This document shows, piece after piece, positions 30,041-43,800 of a stretch of 64,000 nucleotides of DNA. Below the pieces are notes generated by a model. That model saw only the letters and a program-made list of their open reading frames with translations, was not told the DNA's origin and did no database searches. Origin of the DNA: Amphibalanus amphitrite. Lineage: Eukaryota > Arthropoda > Thecostraca > Balanomorpha > Balanidae. Within the stretch, counting starts at the first letter, position 1. Each line of letters starts with the position of its first letter. The stretch lies in assembly GCF_019059575.1 (NCBI RefSeq), contig NW_024882861.1, forward strand, positions 67,001 to 131,000. The letters are read 5' to 3'. The translations under genes and the position numbers were made by a program.

Positions 30041-33000
30041 AGCATAAAAAGCATAAGAAATTTTAAAAAAAATCACCAAAAATATACGTATATCAAAAGT
30101 ATACGTCATTTACCAATAAGGATATAAGAATAAATGAAATAAATTGGAGTCGCTATTAGTAACACTGTTTCTTGGTATTGTAGCTGCGTATCATGACAGG
30201 CCGGGCTTACCGCCTCACCGGTCAGCGAGACTGCAGCCGGTCGGTTCCCTGAACAAATCAGCTGCCCGGCGCTAATGCCTTCCCAGTAAACGAAGCGCAG
30301 CTCAGTGCCGCGCAAACTTGATCCCACTTCACGGTTCACTAGCGTTCAAAAGCGGGCCTTCTTGGTACACCGTGCCATCATACTTTCTGACACGTTCAGG
30401 GCTTTGTCAGCGCAAGTCATGATCACGGGCTGGTATTATTACCATCACAATGACTCATTGTGACCAGCGTGGCTAATGTTAGTCAGTAGAAACCTCAGTG
30501 AAGACTGAAGCAGGAACATTGTATGTACTTTTGAGCATAAGTAAGTCTGGGTAGTTTTATATGTGATAAATCGTTGGATAATTCAAAACTAGCCATCAAA
30601 GCAATAGAAGAAAGCTGTTCTGCTTGACAGAAACGTCTTAGCTTTCCATTTCTGTCTAACAGATGTTACTTCTGTCAGCATACCAATGGCAAATCATTAA
30701 ACTGTAACTAAAACACCACTCCTTACATTTTTTTTTTTACAAATCAACTTGTTTATTATATTGATTGGCCGTATCGATGGCTTTGGAATGGCCGTTTGAT
30801 TTGGGACCCATCGATCCTCTGCCGAGTCGTCAGAATCACATTACCGGACCGGCCGGACGACAGGGCAGCTGGCGGCCGCCCTGCGCTATCACGCAGCTTA
30901 TCGACCGCGTGCGTACGCTAATGGCCCGGTCCGCAGCCCGGTGTGGCCCTAACGCTTCCCACCGCAACCTTTTCGGCTGATAGTAATGACCTCTAAAATC
31001 TACAGTTTGTGCTTCTCTTGTTTCCTTTTTTAAATGTTTGGAATGAAATCAATAAATATAATGAAAATATAAAAAAATTATTTAGAACCACGGAAAAACC
31101 AGCTGGTAAAATAGAAGCTGTGGAGATGTTTGGAACTCGCAAAAACGCCTTTCAGCAGCATGCACGGTCAACCATGAAAACATCACATGCCCCTGTCCTT
31201 GCACGCATGCGTATGGCCTAGTGGATGCCGAAATAATCTCGAGCAAAAAAAAAAATATGGCGCTGTCCAGAATGGGCCTTTTCTACTTGCGGTAATATAT
31301 GTCGGCATATTGTGGTAGCGCCATCATCATTCATCATCCGTCACTTCTGACGACCCTTCCGACGACATCGACTGATTAAGGAGGGCCGTGTATGAGGCAC
31401 CGTGACCTCATCAGAGCCCGCTGCCAGACCGGTGACCTCGGCCATACGGCCCGGATGGAGGCACATCCGGGGTCACCATCCTGCAGCAGAGGCACAGACT
31501 GTAAGAAGCTAATGGATCAACAGGCTGCAAAACTTGGTATATAGGGAGATTAGGAGGAGATTATAAGAAGATTATTCATTCACTAACGCATATTCTGCCA
31601 TGTGAAGAGTTACTGAAGCTGAAACAGAGCGAGGTTCGTCGCTTTCTGATGCCGCGCCGGGTGCCGACTGCGCGGTTCGAGGCAGGGTAGACTAGCCCGC
31701 AGCACATCCCAGCCGCGCGGGTTAGCCTACCTAGCCGCCGAGTTTTGTGGGCCGTCTCGTCCTCCCAGTCAGGCACGAAACTGCGTACAGGCTGCTAAAA
31801 TAAAACAGGTTGATCTAAATGACGCTTTTATTGTAAAATCGTTAGTAATTCATAAAAAATAGCATACGACATTGTTAATTATAGAAGATGCAGCAGTATA
31901 GTACGTAGTGGCACCCAAAAATATTTATGTAGCTTTTACCATAAATAACAAATAGCTAAAAAAAAAAAAAACTCCGTTTAAAACGCACCTTTAATTTCCC
32001 ATGTATCTGCAGTAAATGACTAAAAAAAATCAGCGCCGCTGTCATTTAGCACTTATTCATTTACAGATATTACTACTCGCTTTGAAGTGACGGGCTGTTA
32101 CAATCAGAACATATTTTTATTTCCACTCTGTATTTCAAAAGCACCGTCTGGAAGACCCAAGAAGAAGGTAGAAACTAACGTTTGACTAATGACTCAGCTT
32201 TTGACAAGGTTTCGGCGTCCATCCCAACGTTGTTTAGCATTCCGACACAAAAGATGACGGCGGAGCTAGGCATGATTGATCTCAAAAAGTGGCTTGCTCG
32301 TTTAAGTCATTAAAGCATCGCCGTCCTTTGATCTGCAAATGCTTCATCTCGAAGATTTCTGGATTCATTTCAAAAGACAAGGTGAAGGACCATAACTGAT
32401 CTACCAAGCATGGCCGGCAGTAATTGTCTCCAATGACTAGACAACAAAATGTGAATTACGTATGACGTATGGTATGACCAAGCACACGTATGACGCAGTA
32501 TTTTGCCGACAGTCCTTTGAGGCGATGGAGTTGAGGCGAAGGTATACCTATAGTTTCTCTGTGACAAATTTAAAGACATATTGCAAGCAACCATGATGAA
32601 TTGTAATGATCGATGTTACCACTTAACGAAACACATGCAGGTTCGTTAAGTCAATTGAGTCCAGCAAGTGTCACGTATTACTTGGTACAGCAGCAACGTT
32701 TACCTAATAAATGCACATGTAAAAATGGACGCGTTATCTTTACAGACATAACCTCCGACACAAAGCCCACGGCGACCACCATCACCCATCCACTTTCACA
32801 TATTTGACCGTCAGACTGACTGCCACTGTCACGACTGACGTTGCTGTGAATTTCAAACCGTCCTTGGAGATGTTCGCTCTGCTGTCGGCCGCGGCGCACC
32901 ACCTGTTCGAAACAGCCCATCTGCTCGGAAGGCGAGATTTTTTCCCGACCACTCCCATCACTGCCACTCTAAAGGCGTTCAACTGCTCTCAGGGCGCTAC

Positions 33001-33804
33001 TTTGGAGCGCAGCCGCCAGCGCGCGGCGCTGGCCAGCCCAAGACAGACCGCCCCTCACCGGGATGATGCTCGCTGTCCCGTGCGGCCTCCCTGAACGGAC
33101 AGCTCGTCACGCAAAATGTGCTCGTTTTGTGGCCGAGAAAATAGCGCCTCGCGGTCTGGTTATTTCACCAGCCGGCACACAAAGCGCGGGGAAATACGGA
33201 GAGTTTCAAAAAGCACTGAATTGCGGGAGACGGAATGGTAGCTTTTCAGAAGGGGCTGCCATTTTTCCCAGAAATGATGAGCAGTATTCAAAATTATCTC
33301 AGCAGCATTTGATCACTTTGCATACGCTTTGACTGTGCGGTGTACAGTCGCGTCAAATAAAAACCAGATACCTAAGTTACACCTACCTTGCGTTAACAAA
33401 AATGTGAACACTGGACACAATATTAGCCGTTTTCACGACGAGCTTGCTGGCGAATGCACCTAATTTGACCAAATCTGCACCAAATCGCTTTTATAACAAA
33501 TATCTTCATATCATGAAGTTATTTGTGTTTTAATCGAAAATAATGTCTGATAATTTGAAAATGGTGTCTATAAGTATATGTGAAACCCAAAACTGACAGC
33601 TTTTAAGAAACACAATGAACCTGGTTTGACAAAATCTGCACCTAATCTGCATCAAATGTGTATCAGATGGCCGTCGTGAAAACGGGTAGGTATTATGGCC
33701 TAAATAAACCTAAACTAATAGCTCTGCCTCTGTCATTGATTTGCATCAGAAGAAGGTTATTGTAAATACGTTCAACTATTCATCTTATTGTGTTATTGTG
33801 TGTG
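30041..33804. other. Long stretch without recognised genes
   Basis: Both strands were read; only short frames without domains occur. GC-rich patches at about 30830-30950 and 32990-33080 could be regulatory. Poly-T at 30729-30739 and poly-A at 31961-31970. No TIR element or RNA gene recognised. Confidence 0.4.
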
Positions 33805-33815
33805 GAGAGAGAAAG

Positions 33816-33899
<84 letters not shown>
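33805..33899. repeat. (GA)n microsatellite
   Basis: An almost pure GA dinucleotide run of about 80 bp (33822-33899) with a slightly impure GA/AAAG start. A candidate polymorphic locus and, in arthropods, a possible GAGA-factor binding tract (inference). Confidence 0.97.
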
Positions 33900-33901
<2 letters not shown>

Positions 33902-34055
33902 GATCGAGCTTGTTACTGTTCCGGCGAGGGCTCAGGATATGGTTTCCTATTTCCAAGGTTGGCCATGTCTTGACAGAGACATTGCTCTAGGACCAAAATA
34001 AAAATGGCCGTCATTGTCATGGTGAGCATGGTGTCGCGGTCTCGCTTGGCGGCCT

Positions 34056-34700
34056 TTGTGCTCCACCGGTGAATGGCCAGCATCAATACACCATCTCTCT
34101 GGCGGGGGTCCATGGCGGCGCGGCTCGCCGGAAGCTCGTGCGTCGGCTCGTTACCGGAAGGGGCGGGCTCAGCCGGTCCTGGCACCGACTGTTGACCGGG
34201 TCACGTGTCCGCGACCTGCCAGCGCAGCGCGCCGCCCACCGGCTGGCACCCTCGCCGACCGGGCCCGCGACACGGAGCAATAGGCAGCACGCGTGCATAT
34301 TTATGACCGGCAGCGGACGGGGAGGAACGCTGACAGCGTGACCCGACCGGGACTGCCCGCCCCCGACCGACCCTTCCCAGTGACTAGCTCGAGCCCGACG
34401 CCTCACGGCCACTGCCCAGCACCCGCCCCTTCCCAGTAGGTAACTAACCCGCGCCCGACCCCTCCCAGTAACCACCCAACGCCAAATCCCTTCCCAGTGA
34501 TGGGCCCGAGCCGGCCTTTTATCGGTGGCAGATCCTGTTGGTCACAGAGCGGCGGGTGACCCCACGCTGGTCCCGAGCGGTGACCGACATGCCTGTTCTG
34601 TCACCCTACTCGTCCCCGAGCGGTGACTGTCATGTCTGTCCTGTCACCCTGCCCGGTCCCCGAGCGCGGCCGTCACCCGGCTGGACAAATGTGATCCGTG
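34056..34700. repeat. GC-rich region with degenerate minisatellites
   Basis: 34371-34497 holds four irregularly spaced copies of CCCTTCCCAGT-type units. 34550-34680 holds two about 57-bp units around GGTGACYGWCATGYCTGTYC with TGTCACCCT. The open frames on both strands here are GC artefacts; no gene supported. Confidence 0.6.
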
Positions 34701-37700
34701 TCTCGCCGTCGGCCTTCCTATCAGAGTGGGAAATATGTCGTCGGCCCGCGGGAGCAGCGACCGCTCGACGCTCGGCGATGACATAGGGGCCAATGACTGG
34801 AGATAAATTCGGGCCGCTGAAAAAGGACGCGCAGTTTCCTCCAGAGACACACGACCAGACGCACTATGAACAAACGGCCATCGTGCGCGTTTGTATGTAG
34901 TATCGGGCTGTGAAATATTTTACGTTTCTTTAAAATGTTCGTCGATGTCTGAATTCCTACATGGTAGCGATGACTTCGCGAAAAGCTTTACTGAACAATT
35001 CATATGTCGAGTTGACCGGTGGTTTCCTTCCAAGATCGAACATTTGGAATTCAGGCCATGATTCGGAGAGATAGCGTTCCATCCATTGCGTCTTCAGTTC
35101 CATGACGAAAACCACTCATCACTACAACAAACACAAAAAGGCGAGTTGAGCCGGCGTTCATTACCAGACCACTTCTCTTGGCACCATTCTGTCTCCGGTG
35201 GCGCAACGAATTGCCATCCGTGCCCCAGTTGAACAAAAAGGCGGCACCGTGCCACTTCCTGACCTAGATCCGCGGGCCGCTCGTGTGGAATTGGCACCAC
35301 CCCGGCGCCCCGGTCGGCCTCGCTCCGAACGGCGTCCGTGGGTTCGAGCGAGTGCCGTCGACATTTGCCGATTGAGTGCACACACAGATGTAGGATGAGT
35401 GACCTCTTCCGGGGGTCGTCCGCATTCGGCCTGACGCTGGGATACAAACGGCGTGCCAATTCGTTTCGCCAGACTTCGGCAGGCTGTGGAAATGTTGCGG
35501 CATCGAATTACATTTTCCAGACGCGACATTTTCAGGACGTTTGAAATCCGAGTCGCGCTCGCTTGTGCCTCGGCGGCGTATGCTGATTGCAGATGAGATA
35601 TTTTTGGTTATCTATACAACACGCGTCCAGGGAAGTCGGCAGACTTGCCGCCCAGATTGGAACAGACAATTATGCTGCGAAACTTTGACGGCGCCAGCCC
35701 AAGCCAGCCGCTTCATCTTGGGCCGCAGACATTTAACGGTTACGTAACACCTTATATAATGCGATTTTTCGTAGGTGAACGAGATAAATCAGTGCAGTCT
35801 GGCTCCTAACTTTGTTAATCAACATCATTACCACAAACGCTTCAATCGCAGCCCGCGGTTGCAATCCGACAGATGCAATTATAGTGTAGGCTGACAACTT
35901 TTCATCTTGAATTTATGTGTGATTAAATTAGTTCTTACCTGCAATTGTGACCTCTCGTAGAACAGAGTTACGGATGAAGTGCCAACAACCTATAGGCTAT
36001 CAAAAGTGAAAACGTATGGTAAAAGTGACCATGGAGAAGCCATCACAAAAGTGTTCCATCAATAAATGCCCATGAGGTAAGCATTCAGTCAAAATCATAG
36101 AAGGTCGCTACCAATGACGCATTATTTTACCTAATGCGCCCTAAAGATATAATACCTAAAGATATAATACCTAATACCTATATATAATGCACAGTATGTA
36201 CACACTGCACGATGTTCAAAATATAGACACCAACTGACAGCGTTTGCCAGCTGGGCCCTGATTTGGGTCTGCAGCTGCCATATGGCTCTGGAGCTGAGTA
36301 AGGCCGCCAAACAACGGGCATCGCTGCCAAATAGGCTACCTATGCTAAGTTGGAACTTTAAATTCTGTCTGTTTTGCCAACACTGCTTGAAACGGATAGT
36401 AGATGACTCCCAAAATCTACTCTGAGAAGCTGTTGAAGTCCACTCAACGATTATAATTATAACTCATTAGTACTTGAAGACTAAAAAGTGAAACTGTAAT
36501 AGAGGGCTGAAAATGAACTGTTTGTTTCTGAACTGTTGATATGAGATATAACTGATAAAGAATGGACATTGTCGTTGCTTAAACTTCAGTGTGGTGGAGA
36601 TGGGCTTTTAAATCACCAGTCACACAAAACTGATCATGCTCATAGTTATTTATGTTAGCTTCTATCGATAAATTTATGCCATTTATTTAGTTTCCCGTTT
36701 TCAAGAAACAAGCCTCATGCTTCGTGTTACGCTGTAATCTTTTTAAGCTGTTACCGTAACATAAAAGCAAAAAATGGAAATGTACACAGACCCGACGTTA
36801 TTTATTCAGTGTAGACTGTGCGATACAACATCGACCACTCTAGACCAAATTGCGTATTCTCGCGTAGATGCCACTCTCTATTGGAATTTGGATGTCGCCG
36901 CGCTGCCGCCGGAGAAAGGCGCCACGAACTGGCGACTGGCGCTCGGTAAACAATTTCGACAACAAAGCCTTTTCAGCGAAGAGTCCTCGGTCGTCCTAGC
37001 GGACATATGCCGGAGATACTGCAGCTCAAATGAGGCTGTTTGTGACTTCACAAATGTGCTTACCAAACGGCCGATGTTTCATAAACAAAACACTTGGAAA
37101 TGGAAGAGTGGGTTCTTGGGACTGGAGTAGAGAAGTGCGTTTTCTTGCAGTTCTGTAGCATCTTTATTCGCTGTCTTCTAGCATAAAGCACAAATACAAC
37201 TGATGGATACCTAACAAGTAACAAGATATTATATCCTAAAAGTATAAAATATTTGAAGATCACGTATCGTGAAAAATAAAAACAACAGTGCAAAAGAATT
37301 CGAAAAAATCGATATCGCTTTATGTTAAACGGTGTTGACATCACATGATATCGCAACATCGCCGTTCGAAAAGCATCCAGCTTGCTCTTATATACCACTC
37401 GACCCTCCACAGTAAGTACATACATGCCCATCCATGTGTAAGTGCGCGTGTACTCAGAGAGCATGCGACGTTGAACCCTTTGACCGTCGAGCGTAACCTA
37501 TTTCTACCCGTCCAGTTATGAGAAGCTGGCTTACTTTGGGCGATTGCTTGAAGCGACCGAGACACTCAACGCTTAGTTATTTGAATTGCTATTGGAATGC
37601 TAAGAGCAAAACGGACAAACAACATTTTACCATCGATGGATTATTTTCTGCAATCACTTATTTTATTCTTGTCCCCAGTTTACTACCACGACTGTATAGC

Positions 37701-37879
37701 ACAGCTGACTTCTTTGCTTATCAAAATCAATATGCAAATAAAGTCCACAAATTTCACCACGGACGTGTGTGTCGATGCTATCAGCTAGCGTTCCTCTTCG
37801 GTCTTCGGAGGAAATGGCTTCTGTCCGGGCCGTCACTGGCCGCGGCTGGGGCCGTCCTCCTCTCGGCGCGGTGGCCGTA
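34701..37879. other. Non-coding stretch upstream of the PDZ gene
   Basis: No gene supported. A 118-codon frame at 36774-37130 has no recognisable motif and lacks splice-site support. At 36140-36175 the unit aaagatataatacct is repeated. This region probably holds upstream regulatory DNA of the PDZ gene (inference). Confidence 0.35.
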
Positions 37880-38086
37880 AACTATCCACACGAATAAAGA
37901 CCACCTGATGGCTGCGGCGCGGCGCGTGGCGGCGGCTGAGCGCGCCATTTACCGCCGCCCATCAGTCAGCGGCACAGGAGAGCGCGCGCTGCGACCAATA
38001 ACCCTAATGGCGCCAGGTGAGGCGCCGCCGCCGCACTCCTGCCACACCACGACCGGCCTCTGATGAAGGCTTTGTTTTCGTTTCAG
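37880..38086 (+). promoter_or_regulatory. Candidate promoter / first exon end of the PDZ gene
   Basis: A GC-rich segment with CCAAT (ccaataacc near 37996), an AATGGCGCC motif and a consensus-like donor ggcgccag/gtgagg near 38018, followed 60 bp later by the acceptor gttttcgtttcag at 38086. The donor-acceptor interval of about 67 nt is short but feasible. A transcript could also arrive at the 38086 acceptor from an exon much further upstream. Confidence 0.35.
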
Positions 38087-38155
38087 GTGGCGCCGACACC
38101 CATGTAGGGCCGGGTCGATCGGCGAGCTGCCGGCCGCGCCGTCACCGATCGAGAG

Positions 38156-40886
38156 ATGGCGTCGGCGGCTCCGGACGTCGCGGTGACGGCCGACGCCGGC
38201 GAGGGAACCGAGCAGGCAGACACATCCAACAAACTCGACTCATCCACTTCCACCTCCGACGACACGATCAAGACGTCCATCCCGCGAATCGCGCTCATCG
38301 ACGAGCACGAGCGGCGCCGCTCGCTCGACTCTGGCTCCTCAGCGCGCTCCAGCCAGTCCAGTGAGAACTTCTTCGGCAGTGTGCTGGCGCACGAGCCGCT
38401 CACGGAGGAGCCGGTGGTGGCGGCGTCCGCGCGCGCCGCCAGCCCGCCGCGCGAGAGTGAGGCCGCCGCGCGTCTGGCCGAGGAGAACGGTGACATCGAG
38501 GACACCCTGCAGCAGATCCTGCGCGACGAACAGGCGCTGAAGCTCAAGTACCAGAAGCTGCGGGAGCTGGAGGAGGCCAGCAGCGAGTGGTCACTCGCCG
38601 AGGAGCTGAGGGAAGCCGAGCAGAGGGAGAGTGAACGTACCGCCCGGGCCGGAGACAGCGGCGGGGGAGGCAGTGGGGGCAGCGGGGCAGAGAGCGCGGG
38701 CGGCAGCGGCAGCGCCGGAGACAGCGGAGGCGGGGTCAGTATTGGCGGCGGTGGTGGCGGCGACTGGACTAGTTCTCCCGACAGGTCCGCCGCCAAAAAG
38801 TCCGACCCCGTTCAGGCAGAGCAGACGGAGCGCACGTGGTCGGGCGGCTCCTCAGAGGAGGACAATGTCCGCCCGGTCGCCAGTCCCGCACGGCGGCACC
38901 TCGGCGACCGAGGCGCCCCTCCGCCCATCGCCGGCTGGGACACACTGCCAGAGACACTCATCGGCGACGGGGAGGGAGACTACATCACCCCTGACAGGGA
39001 CTACGTCACCCCCGACAGGGACTACAGTACACTGGAGCGAGAGCGAGACTATAGCACGCTGGATAGGGATTACAGCACCCTGGAGCGTATGACGCCCGGG
39101 TCTCACGACAGCCTGCGCCGCTCGCGCGACGGCAGCTACAGTCCGTTCAGCCTGCTGTCCACCCCGTGCCACTCGTTCCTGGCCGGGCCCGTGTACGCGC
39201 CGACCGGGGACCTGCCCGACCTGACCCAGGTCGGGGGTGCCGACCTGAAGACGCCCCCGCAGACCAAGCTTGGCGGGGAGCTCGGACGGCAGACGGAGCT
39301 CGATCCGGACCTCGAGAAGAAAATGAAGCCGGAGAGCGAGCAGGAACCACTGCCGGAGCAGCAGACACGAGAGCCTTTATCGGAGGGAGCGCGCGAGACA
39401 GACAGAGAGCGGCGGAGGGAGAGGGAGAGGATGAGAGAGGAGCCGGAGATGCTCGGTCCCGGACCGGGGTCGACCCGCGGCCGTCCGGCGAGCATCGTCG
39501 AGCACCCGGCCTGGGGTCAGATCAGTGACCTGGACCGCGCGCTGGCCTTCATGGAGGCCACCGGTCCGACCGACTGCCGGCCCACCAGCCAGCGCTGGAC
39601 AGACATCGACGACGTGCTCAGCGTGCTGGAGGCCGACAGCGACCAGCCGCCGGCGAGCCACGGGCCGCCGCGGCCGCTCCGACCGCCGCACGGACCCATG
39701 AGGGACTCCCGGATTGAGGCCGATGACGACTACCGTCCGGCGGGCGGCGGGCGCGCCGGCTGGGGCCCTCCGCGGCCGCTGGCGTCGCCGGCCGCCGACT
39801 GGACGCCGGCCCGCGGCCGCGCCCTGGGCCTGGTCGGGTACTCGGCAGAGCGCGGCGGCCTGGACCCGCATCGATCGGCCGCGAAACCCGAGCCGCCGAG
39901 GCCGTCGCGCGCCGTCAGTGTCAGCGCCGAGCTGAACCGGCGCCTGCGGAGCCTGCAGCGCGCGCGCGCCCACAGCCTGCTGGCGGACGCGCAGCTGGCC
40001 GCCGGCGGTCGCATCAGCGCCGTCCACCAGCACATCGTCCAGTCGACCAACGAGCTGACCATCCCCGGCCGCAGCACGCCGGCCACCGTGCACTCCTACC
40101 ATGAGATGGTCATCAAACAGGTGATTGATTCGGCGCCGCCCACCCGCGGCGGCAGGCGCGCCTCGCACCCCGCCGACGCCGACGAGCCGCCCTGGGACGA
40201 GTGGTCCCCTCACGACGAGCCGCCGCCGCCGGAGCCGCAGCCGGCGCCGCGGCAGCCCCCCGGGGGCCCGCACGGGATACCGCCCGGCTACTCCGACGAC
40301 CCGCACTCAGTGCCCGGGGCACTGGGGTCACACGACCCGTCCGGAATGCACTATCCTAGCTACGTCTCTGCCCGTGATTTCGACTCGCTCGCCCGCGGCG
40401 TGGACACTTTGGATCTGAGCGATACGGACCTCAGCGCGCACGAGTCGGCCGCCGACGAGCGCGCGCTGTTCCCGTTCTCCCAGCGCGGCCGGCCGGCGGC
40501 GCACCGCAGCGCGTTTCGACCCATCCGTCCCGAGCCGCTGCGGCCGGTGCCGGTGTCGGCGGCGCCGCGGCTCATCCACCACCTGCCGATCGCGTCGGCG
40601 GGTCCCGCGCCGGCGCCGCCGCCGCCGGCCTCTCACGGCGAGCCCAACTGGGACGGGTGCGGGCGCAGCAGCACACTGCCGCGCGCCCGGCCGCGCCAGC
40701 CCGCCGAGCGCGGTCGGCGCAGCAAGAGCGAGCGCCGCCGGCGGAAGGAGCTGCGTCATTCGGAGCGTCGGCTGCGACGCGCGCGCTACGGACGCTCCGG
40801 AGTGGCCGGCTACCGACGGCTGACGCTGCAGCGCGGCCGACGCGACGCCGACTTCGGCTTCTCGGTCATCGGCGGCCCCGACTCAG
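38156..40886 (+). CDS. dysc: PDZ gene, first coding exon (disordered N-terminus to PDZ1 start)
   Basis: The acceptor gtttcag at 38086 leads into 69 nt of 5'UTR. An in-frame TAG at 38105 lies upstream of the ATG at 38156, which fixes that ATG as the first possible start in this exon. 910 codons plus one base, ending TCAG/gtcagt. Residues about 110-163 look like a coiled coil (Glu/Leu/Arg-rich). 166-203 is Gly/Ser-rich. 275-312 is a tandem DRDYSTLER-type repeat with regular tyrosines. The remainder is Pro/Arg-rich, and about 850-881 is strongly basic (ERRRRKELRHSERRLRR), a possible nuclear-localisation or membrane-binding patch. PDZ1 begins at RRLTLQRG. Unusually long single exon and very GC-rich. 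Confidence 0.9.
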
Positions 40887-43800
40887 GTCAGTGGAGTGCC
40901 GCGGGGCAGCGGGACGGGACGGGCGGCTTGGCTGTCTGTTACAGGTGGGTAGCGCTGATCTTATATTCGTGAAACACGCTCATTGGACATAGAACAACTT
41001 ACGGCTGGCTGATCGTAGATAGTTATTTGACAGGTAATTGTGTCTATAGTGGTAGTGCATTGGTGCGAGGAACTGAAATGGTAGTCAATTAAAGGTAGTG
41101 TGCCACCTTTGAAAGATTTCCCGTTTTATTTTTCCTAGGATAAGAAGCTTCTGTTTTTACCTAATATCGCAAAAAAAAATCAAAAATGGGCCTGGAATAG
41201 TGCCTTTTTCGCCTAAAAGTTTATCGGTTTTTAGATATGTATAACAACTGTAGTGGGCTCACCTGCAAACAGGCGTCGGGCAACAATCGCGAATGCGGCG
41301 CACTTGTGACAATAAGCAAAGGTCATTATAGTGTTACGACCATCGACGTACGGGAATGAGTTATCAGCTGTTTAATCGTAGACAACACAATGTCGAGCCT
41401 TAAACTGTAAGCCTGTATTGGTATTGTTTCTTAAATTTGGCTGTCGAACATTAATTTGTGGTTTGAAATATGATTTTATGCAAAATAATTTATATGAAAC
41501 AGCCGTCTCTTAAGTTATGACCCCATTACACCACACGCAAGTGGCAGAAATGACAATGATCAGCTGACGCATTTTTCTTGGCCGAAGTCAGAGCGCGCGG
41601 CCCGACGCACCACGCGTATTTGGAAATTCCGACCTCGACGAGCATCAGAAGCCACCTAACAGGCGTGTTCGAAACCGCAGGAGATGATGATGAACGGGTT
41701 TATCGAAACTTGATTGGATGAGCCTATCGGTAATAGCGATTTTAGTGTGTGCATTTATTGTTCATAGTGGTGTGAAATGTGGTTGGGGTATACGACCGAC
41801 AACCCGTCGGGGCGAATTTCGCACTGGGGTACTCAAAATTTGAAGAATTTAAGACGTTTCCATAAGTTTTGAAGGTATGGATAAGTTCTAAAAATCCGGT
41901 TCTCCTTATCCGGGTCATTAACTCCATATGGTCCAAGAAAGCTGGCGCACTACCTTTAAATGAGAAACAGAAAATGAAATGCGTACATACGTGTTACGTG
42001 TTAGTACGACTTTGACGTTCAAAGTTTGATAACACAGTCGCATTTGAATGACAAAACTCCGAAGCTTGAAAATGACATTTTCTAAGCGTATTCATTATTC
42101 GACAATAGCTATCAGCTGTCATCGATTTAGCGACGGCGGTTGGATGCCTGCCGTATTGGTTGCTCAATAGTAATAACGTAATAGCCAAGGTTCAATACCT
42201 GACAATCATAATGGCCAACGACCCCATGCGTAGAGCCACGATTAATTTCATGTTTACATACTAAGTTGGTCTCTGTACGTTGCCCCCAATACCGGACCCT
42301 AAAATCATTCATTTGACCGGACGTGTTCAGTTCATGCTGAAGCGATGGCAATCGTTCTCTTTCACGCATTTTATCCCCATAGATAGGTACTTTATCTCAG
42401 CATGTGTATTCAGTACCTACATTTCCCTTCCCCAACATGCAAAACGCAGCATTAATAAATGCAATGAGTTAAGAAGTACTTTTTATATATAGGTTGTATT
42501 GTAACTTACCAGTATAGCGCCTTTTGGGGCGACTAACGGAGCGAGCGAGGGGGTGAGTCTTGCACGTGCGAAATTTCGAGGGGTACCTCCAACTGACTTG
42601 TGCACGGCACCCTACTAACCGGTCTCTAGCGATGTGCCAAATTTGAGCACAATCGGCCCAGCCGTTCTCGAGATCTGGAAGCGGCACCCTGCACGTGCGC
42701 ACGTGCAAAATGGGTCTCAACTGACTTGTGCACGGCACCCTACTAACTGGTCCATAACCGTGTACCAAATTTGAGCGCCATCGGTCCAGCCGTTCTCGAG
42801 ATCTGGAAACGACCCCTGCACGTGCGCACGTGCAGCAGCACCCTAACTCTGGCACATGGATATGCAGTGCCTAGTGGATGCCTACCTACATGCCAACTTT
42901 CAGCGCAATCGGCCAAGTAGTTACCGAGATATTGCAACAATTGCAAAACTGACACCTCTTCGTTTTGCACGTGGCACGTGCATAAGGGGTCACCCACATG
43001 CATCGGAAATAGTCCAATACTTGGTAGAAGGAATGAAGCTACCCTACAAAAATTACCCCGTGTAAATCGGTCAAGTGGTTGCTGAGATATAAGCCTCGCA
43101 AAAGCGTCCGCACGGCCGGCCGGCCGGCCGGCCGGCCGCTCATACTCAGAAATTTCCGTTAATCTAAGGAAAGACTACGCTCGCTTCGCTCGCTCCGTAA
43201 TTATAACTTTTCTGTTTTCATAATGTTTTAATGAACTTCTTTTAAATAACCATAATCTAACCTGACTTCGGATTATCTTTAGGCGTTTTTATCGACAAAT
43301 TACTACGGCTCTAGGCCCCCGACTTCACACAAGACCCGTATATCGTTACCCGTATTTTGAACAGACCTGCAGTTAATTCGGCACTTTGGTTGTTCCCTGT
43401 TTTAATTGGACAGTTGGAATGGACAGTTTATCAGTCAGATGGCGCACCAAAGCACGCGTGGTTAGCAATTACAGTGGGCGATACTATTGATGGCTGATAG
43501 GTACTTTGTCCGTTCCTGATCAGTATGATTCAAATTAGTGGTTGCGATGCGATGGGCTTTAGCTGAGTTATGGAGTAGAAATTATATAATGGAAATGCTA
43601 TGATTGAGAAATACAAGTCTCATCCATGGCTTAGCATATGTTCCTTGAATTCAAAAACAAGAGGAAAACGCCTATTGTTTAATACCTTGTAGAACCTTCC
43701 TTGTTCACCCTACATAACCGAAGGTTCGTTGTCAATAGTTAAAACACTATTCTTTAGAATTGTGTTTTTCTATTGAAAAACAAATCTAAGTTCCCGGACA

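Noticed and set aside
36774..37130. 118-codon + frame upstream of the PDZ gene
   Set aside because: Looks fairly protein-like, but has no recognised motif and no acceptor or donor in a consistent phase.
39377..40306. 309-codon antisense frame under the PDZ gene's first exon
   Set aside because: Shadow of a GC-rich coding exon; the sense frame has PDZ homology and correct splice phase.
42590..43110. CRISPR-like array
   Set aside because: Units are 127 bp with graded divergence, lie in an animal intron and have no short-repeat/unique-spacer pattern.
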